From contig CAMLKV010000003.1 in the NCBI GenBank assembly GCA_946480635.1, positions 1 through 21,274 of the forward strand: DNA of 21,274 bases, written 5' to 3'. Within the stretch, counting starts at the first letter, position 1. Every line of letters begins with the position of its first letter. Source of the DNA: an uncultured Flavobacterium sp. (GTDB lineage: Bacteria > Bacteroidota > Bacteroidia > Flavobacteriales > Flavobacteriaceae). Positions 17,189 through 21,274 of this stretch are shown piece after piece. The translations under genes were made by a program, and so were the position numbers. The notes beneath the pieces are model-generated. The model was not told the DNA's origin. It was given only the letters and a program-made list of their open reading frames with translations, and did not search any database.

Positions 17189-17728
17189 ATGAAAAAAATA
17201 AAATACTTATTGTTCATATTACCTCTTTTTTTGATTTTTAGCTTTGCTAGAAATAATAATAACGAGGATACATTAAAGTGGCATACAAATGTAAAGGAAG
17301 CTGTTGAAATTGCTAATAAAGAGAATAAACCCATTTTCATGTTCTTTACTGGGAGCGATTGGTGTGGTTGGTGTATTCGTTTGCAGAAAGAAGTATTCAA
17401 AACACCAGAATTCGAAAAATGGGCAAAAGAAAAAGTGGTTTTGGTTGAGTTGGACTATCCAAGAAGAGTTCAACAAACAGAAGAATTAAAAATGCAAAAT
17501 GCTCAGTTGCAACAAATGTTTGCAATTAGAGGATTTCCTACTGTTTGGTTTGTTAAAGCGACAGATAAAGATGGAAAAATAAACTTTGAACAGTTAGGAA
17601 GTACTGGATATGTTGCAGGAGGGCCTTCAACTTGGTTAGATGGAGCAAATCAAATAATTGCTAAGTTTATTCCTTATACAAAAGAAGAGAAAAAAGCTAT
17701 GACTAAAAGTTTAAAAGCGAAATCTTAA
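17189..17728 (+). CDS. Exported thioredoxin-family protein with intact CGWC site
   Basis: A 179-residue thioredoxin-fold protein with an N-terminal hydrophobic signal or anchor (YLLFILPLFLIFSFA, 6-20). Residues 31-70 show the domain start WHTNVKEAVEIANKENKPIF and the active site GSDWCGWCIRLQ (Cys59, Cys62). The cis-Pro loop RGFPTVWFV comes later, with a Gly-rich stretch (GSTGYVAGGPSTW) near the end. It resembles Thioredoxin_7 family disulfide reductases of Bacteroidetes and probably acts on periplasmic thiols. It is coupled to the preceding cysteine-poor paralogue (4-nt gap), and both end at the hairpin 17748-17787. The specific partner is not evident. Confidence 0.88.
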   Translation: MKKIKYLLFILPLFLIFSFARNNNNEDTLKWHTNVKEAVEIANKENKPIFMFFTGSDWCGWCIRLQKEVFKTPEFEKWAKEKVVLVELDYPRRVQQTEELKMQNAQLQQMFAIRGFPTVWFVKATDKDGKINFEQLGSTGYVAGGPSTWLDGANQIIAKFIPYTKEEKKAMTKSLKAKS

Positions 17729-17735
17729 GTTTATA

Positions 17736-19766
17736 TTATAATTTATAATATCCCTTTTCATAAGTACTATGGAAAGGGATATTTTTATTTTTACAGCTTT
17801 CTTTCCATGATACTACATAACTTTTATAGTTTGAAGCATCTGCTATTATAATTTCTGGGTTTATTTTTTGGAGTAATCGATCCAAATTAATTTTTGGGGA
17901 ATTTCTAATAATGATAATGTCTGCTTTTGTAATAAAGTTACAAACGATTTCTTTGTCAATAATCATTATTTTTTTCTCTTTATAGTAATAGCAATTTTTA
18001 ATCGAGTTTGTTTTTGTAATTGAACTATAATTTGCTGTTGCGTATAATTGGATTGTATTTCTTTCAAAACTATTCTCTGTTATTGTGGTGTCGCAGGCGA
18101 TTTCTAACTGATTTCCTTTTTTAAAACCAAACACACTTTTATTCTTAGAATTAAAGACGATTAAATTGTCCTGATTTTTCGATTCCCAATTGGCACTTAT
18201 CAATGAAATTTGAAAGATGATGCAACAAATCAATACAGCAAGTATCCTTGTGTAATTAAATTTTTTCCAAAGTAGAACAATTGCACTAATTACTAGATAA
18301 GAGGCAAGTAGAAGCGTAAATGTTAATGGTATGTTTTTAAGTATAAATGATTCTATCGATGCAACTTCTTTTATAAAAATGTTCATTATGAATATTGATA
18401 TTTCAACAGTTTTTAAGAGAAATATTGGAATAAAATCTAAAAGAGATAAAAGCATTAGTAAGCTTCCCAATATCATAATTATAAATACCATTGGCACTAA
18501 AACCAAGTTTGTTATAAAAAATAAGCCAGGAAATTGATGAAAGTAATAGATACTTAGTGGTAATGTGCCTATTTGCGCCGCAATTGAAACCGTTAAAATG
18601 TCCCAAAAATAGATGGTAATTTTACTTTTAGGTGTCCATAATCTTTTTAGCATTGGTTGTAGCCAAATAATATAAAATAAAGCTAAATAGCTCAGTTGAA
18701 AACCTATGTCAAAGATAAAGCCGGGTTCTATTAAAAGGATGATTAATAATGAAACAATGATGGTGTGAAACATATTGTTTTGCCTGTTTATTATAGTACC
18801 AATAGTAACAAAGCTAAACATAGCTGCCGATCTTACCACTGATGGAGAAAGTCCTGCAATTAATGAAAATAGCCATAAAGAAATTAATGTTATGATGATC
18901 TTTAGAAAGTTTGATTTTTTATTATTTGGTAATGGACTAAGAAGGATTGAAATGAAAATCATTATAAAGCCTACATGCATACCTGAGACTGATAAAATAT
19001 GAACGGCTCCAGCAAATTGATAATCCTTTTGAATCTCGGGAGAAATGTCTTGTTGTTGTCCTAAAATTAATGCCGAAAGAACCGAAAGTTCGTCATGGTT
19101 AAATCCATTTGATTTGAGTTTTGTTATAATTCTTTCTCTGAACTTGAAGATGTAATGGTATATGTCTTTGTGAATTTCTTTGCTAGTTTTTATTTTTTCT
19201 GAAGAAGTATAAATTTGAGCGTAAATATTTTTATGTTCTAAATAAGTAGAATAATCAAATTGATTTGGGTTGTGTGGTTTTTGAGTTGAGGTTAAAGTAC
19301 CAAACACAAATAGTTTATTTCCAGATACAAAATTTATTTCTTTGTCTTTCTTTCTAATATTTAAAATTATTTTCCCACTACTTTCTTTACTATCAATTTT
19401 TGTTATTTCAGCATAGTAACGATTGTTTTTTATTGTACTTTTTAGTTTTTCTCTTATGATAATTGAGAATGTGTGTTTATTTTTTGTATTGGATATGTGG
19501 GAGTAATGATTTTTGTAAATTCTATTATCATGTAGGATATTGGTTGTCATTCCAATAGAGAAAAATAAAAACAAAGTTGAAAAGCCAAATACATTGTTTT
19601 GGGTGAATTTTTTGTTTGAGTAAAATAATGAGATGCAAAAGAAAAGAATTGACAAAAGTTGAATTGCTGCAGAGTATGTCAAATCAATCCTTAAATAATA
19701 ACCAGTTAGTAAACCAATTATAAAAAATACTGTAATTTTTACAATAGGGAATTCGTGTATTTTCAT
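17736..19766 (-). CDS. comEC: ComEC/Rec2-type DNA-uptake channel protein
   Basis: A polytopic inner-membrane protein expected to form the channel through which single-stranded DNA enters the cell in natural transformation. I use the ATG at 19766 (676 residues, MKIHEFPIVKITVFF); a longer frame would need a TTG at 19781. The N-terminus has two helices and then a soluble DUF4131-type OB-like domain (about 90-190). The Competence domain follows with the signature HILSVSGMHVGF (256-267) and GLSPSVVRSAAMFSF, then a series of helices to about residue 520. The C-terminal part (VCNFITKADIIIIRNS, INPEIIIADASNYKSYV) looks like the reduced beta-lactamase-like tail seen in Bacteroidetes ComEC. It lies 36 nt after lpxB with no terminator between. 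Its last codons overlap the terminator of the opposing thioredoxin operon. Confidence 0.9.
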   Translation of the reverse strand: MKIHEFPIVKITVFFIIGLLTGYYLRIDLTYSAAIQLLSILFFCISLFYSNKKFTQNNVFGFSTLFLFFSIGMTTNILHDNRIYKNHYSHISNTKNKHTFSIIIREKLKSTIKNNRYYAEITKIDSKESSGKIILNIRKKDKEINFVSGNKLFVFGTLTSTQKPHNPNQFDYSTYLEHKNIYAQIYTSSEKIKTSKEIHKDIYHYIFKFRERIITKLKSNGFNHDELSVLSALILGQQQDISPEIQKDYQFAGAVHILSVSGMHVGFIMIFISILLSPLPNNKKSNFLKIIITLISLWLFSLIAGLSPSVVRSAAMFSFVTIGTIINRQNNMFHTIIVSLLIILLIEPGFIFDIGFQLSYLALFYIIWLQPMLKRLWTPKSKITIYFWDILTVSIAAQIGTLPLSIYYFHQFPGLFFITNLVLVPMVFIIMILGSLLMLLSLLDFIPIFLLKTVEISIFIMNIFIKEVASIESFILKNIPLTFTLLLASYLVISAIVLLWKKFNYTRILAVLICCIIFQISLISANWESKNQDNLIVFNSKNKSVFGFKKGNQLEIACDTTITENSFERNTIQLYATANYSSITKTNSIKNCYYYKEKKIMIIDKEIVCNFITKADIIIIRNSPKINLDRLLQKINPEIIIADASNYKSYVVSWKESCKNKNIPFHSTYEKGYYKL
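17748..17787 (+). terminator. Terminator of the thioredoxin-fold operon, inside the comEC 3' end
   Basis: The stem ATATCCCTTTTCAT (17748-17761) pairs with ATGGAAAGGGATAT (17769-17782), with one G-U pair, followed by TTTTTATTTTT. It starts 20 bases after the thioredoxin stop codon. The same bases encode the last residues of ComEC on the other strand, so one segment serves as both a terminator and a coding sequence. Confidence 0.75.
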
Positions 19767-19802
19767 AAACCGAAAATACAAAATTGTAAGAAAAAACTTA
19801 AA

Positions 19803-20915
19803 TTATTTTATGTTTGAATAAATTAAATGTGCTGTTTTACTACTAGCACCTTCACCACCAAGCTTTTGTTCTAACAATTCATAGTTCTCTAAAAGAGTTT
19901 TTCTGTAATCTTCAGAAAGTATTTTTGTAAGCTCAAGTTTGATTTGTTTCTTATTACAATTGTCTTGAATTAACTCTGTAACCACTTCTTTATCCATAAT
20001 AAGATTCACTAACGAAATGTATTTAAGTGTGATAATTCTTTTAGCTATTTGATAAGACACCCAACTTCCTTTGTATAAAACAACTTCGGGAACTTTAAAC
20101 AGGGCAGTTTCAAGTGTAGCTGTTCCAGAAGTAACTAGCGCAGCGTGAGAAACACTCAGTAAATCATAGGTTTTGTTCGACACAAAGTGAACACTTTCAT
20201 TAGTTAAAAATTGTTTGTAAAACTCAAAGTCTTGACTTGGAGCTCCAGCAATAACAAATTGGTAGTCTTTAAAATCATCCACTACAGAAAGCATTTCGGA
20301 AAGCATTTTCGAAATTTCCTGTTTTCTGCTTCCTGGCAAAAGTGCAATTATTGGCCTTTTGTCCAAGTTGTTTTCCTTTTTAAAGACTATTGGGTCACTG
20401 ACTTTTCTATTATGAATGGCATCAATTAACGGATGACCAACAAATTCAACGGGGAAGTTGTGTTTTTTTTCATAAAAATCTTTTTCAAAAGGGAGTATAA
20501 CATACATTTTGTCTACATCTCTTTTAATGGATTTTATTCTGTTTTCTTTCCAAGCCCAAATTTGAGGTGAAATATAGTAATGCGTTTTTATGTTTAATTT
20601 TTTTGCCCATTTGGCAATTCTCATATTAAAGCCAGGATAATCGATAAAAATAATTACATCTGGATTGAAACTTAAAATATCAGCTTTGCAAATTTTAATG
20701 TTGTTTAAAATCGTTTTTAGATTTGCAACTACTTCAATAAAACCCATAAAGGCTAAATCACGATAGTGTTTTACTAACGTTCCTCCAGCTTCTTGCATTA
20801 AATCACCACCCCAAAAACGAATTTCTGCTGTAGCATCTTCCTTAAAAATGTTTTTCATTAAGTTAGATCCATGTAAATCCCCTGATGCTTCTCCTGCAAT
20901 AATATAATATTTCAT
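19803..20915 (-). CDS. lpxB: Lipid-A-disaccharide synthase
   Basis: A GT19 glycosyltransferase that joins UDP-2,3-diacylglucosamine and lipid X to form the lipid A disaccharide, at the cytoplasmic face of the inner membrane. I choose the ATG at 20915 (370 residues, MKYYIIAGEASGDLHG), which puts the family's N-terminal GEASGDLHG at residues 8-16; an upstream TTG would add three residues. Further family motifs are RFWGGDLMQEAGG, AFMGFIEVV, FIDYPGFN, YISPQIWAWKENRI, VEFVGHPLID, LLPGSRKQEI and SGTATLETAL. Its start follows the stop of the small membrane protein by 1 nt (TAAAATG). The gene is full length and provides the lipid A that the Lpt machinery (lptC at 4208) exports. Confidence 0.96.
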   Translation of the reverse strand: MKYYIIAGEASGDLHGSNLMKNIFKEDATAEIRFWGGDLMQEAGGTLVKHYRDLAFMGFIEVVANLKTILNNIKICKADILSFNPDVIIFIDYPGFNMRIAKWAKKLNIKTHYYISPQIWAWKENRIKSIKRDVDKMYVILPFEKDFYEKKHNFPVEFVGHPLIDAIHNRKVSDPIVFKKENNLDKRPIIALLPGSRKQEISKMLSEMLSVVDDFKDYQFVIAGAPSQDFEFYKQFLTNESVHFVSNKTYDLLSVSHAALVTSGTATLETALFKVPEVVLYKGSWVSYQIAKRIITLKYISLVNLIMDKEVVTELIQDNCNKKQIKLELTKILSEDYRKTLLENYELLEQKLGGEGASSKTAHLIYSNIK

Positions 20916-20916
20916 T

Positions 20917-21189
20917 TTATACAAATAATGTCAAAACAGTTAGTAAAATTGTGGCCAACACAACACCACGAGCCATAATTTCTTTGTTCATATTTAACAA
21001 AGAGAAAAATGCAATAGTATTTAGAATCGCCCCAAGTGTTATAACCTTACCAAGCAGTCCTTGGCTTTTCATTGTTTGTATTGCTTCAAGAAAACCTAAA
21101 TCGGTTGTAAGTTTTAAATAGATAAAAACACCTATAAAAGTTGTGAATAAACCAATTAAGGCTCCGTATAGTAAATCTATTTTTTTCAT
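20917..21189 (-). CDS. Small membrane protein between surE and lpxB
   Basis: A 90-residue protein with ATG at 21189, overlapping the surE stop in an ATGA, and a stop 1 nt before lpxB. Three hydrophobic segments are visible: about 6-27 (LLYGALIGLFTTFIGVFIYL), 49-67 (VITLGAILNTIAFFSLLNM) and 74-90 (RGVVLATILLTVLTLFV), joined by short polar loops. I do not recognise a named family. Tight coupling between surE and lpxB suggests an envelope or lipid-related role, by inference only. Confidence 0.82.
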   Translation of the reverse strand: MKKIDLLYGALIGLFTTFIGVFIYLKLTTDLGFLEAIQTMKSQGLLGKVITLGAILNTIAFFSLLNMNKEIMARGVVLATILLTVLTLFV

Positions 21190-21274
21190 AAATTCCAAGT
21201 GTTAAGTTGCTGAATAGCGTGGTGAGCAGTCAAATCGAATTGAACAGGGACAATAGAAATATATCCATTTTTAA
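21186..21274 (-). CDS. surE: 5'/3'-nucleotidase SurE, 3' end only (partial)
   Basis: The minus-strand frame enters from the right edge (first whole codon at 21272) and ends with TGA at 21188-21186. The visible 28 residues, including NGYISIVPVQFDLTAHHAI and ending NTWNL, match the C-terminus of SurE, a metal-dependent nucleoside monophosphatase. The catalytic N-terminal half lies outside the window. Its stop overlaps the next start by 4 nt (ATGA), so surE heads the operon that continues through lpxB. Confidence 0.85.
   Translation of the reverse strand, partial: KNGYISIVPVQFDLTAHHAIQQLNTWNL

Overview
The window looks like a chromosomal segment from a member of the Flavobacteriaceae, probably Flavobacterium or a close relative. 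The DNA is AT-rich. The promoters that can be read use the Bacteroidetes -7 element TAnnTTTG. The genes are typical of the group: a class II HMG-CoA reductase beside a GYDIA-type GHMP kinase, a coaX / outer-membrane protein / lptC / PpiD-like block, dipeptidyl peptidase IV followed by POT peptide transporters, and surE / small membrane protein / lpxB / comEC. No phage, plasmid, CRISPR or complete transposon is visible. No intergenic gap exceeds 150 bases.

Layout. 1-113: the end of an NTF2/SnoaL-like gene with its terminator. 219-1944: a DUF885 zinc-peptidase-like lipoprotein gene, broken by a deletion. 2043-2115: tRNA-Phe(GAA) on the minus strand with a good promoter, diverging from coaX. 2245-7157: a plus-strand run of coaX, a beta-barrel protein, lptC, a 64-residue membrane protein and a membrane-anchored SurA/PpiD-type chaperone, closed by a bidirectional terminator at 7176-7206. 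7217-9524 (minus): HMG-CoA reductase and a GHMP kinase, two mevalonate-pathway genes; the kinase carries a 77-base insertion. 9670-16678 (plus): DPP IV, a POT transporter, a terminator, then a 1010-residue protein made of two POT transporters joined in frame. 16726-17728 (plus): two thioredoxin-fold proteins, the first lacking the nucleophilic cysteine. 17736-21274 (minus): comEC, lpxB, a small membrane protein and the 3' end of surE.

Functional themes are envelope biogenesis (LptC, PpiD-like chaperone, LpxB, a barrel protein), peptide scavenging (DPP IV releases dipeptides and POT transporters import them), isoprenoid precursor synthesis by the mevalonate route, and CoA synthesis. I did not find a wholly new system.

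The most notable feature is structural. Three genes within about 14 kb each carry a small rearrangement with short repeats or microhomology at the junction: an inferred 29-nt deletion in the DUF885 gene, a 77-nt insertion (71 nt plus a 6-nt duplication) in the GHMP kinase, and an apparent in-frame deletion fusing two POT genes. They may be real mutations or assembly errors; read-level data would decide.
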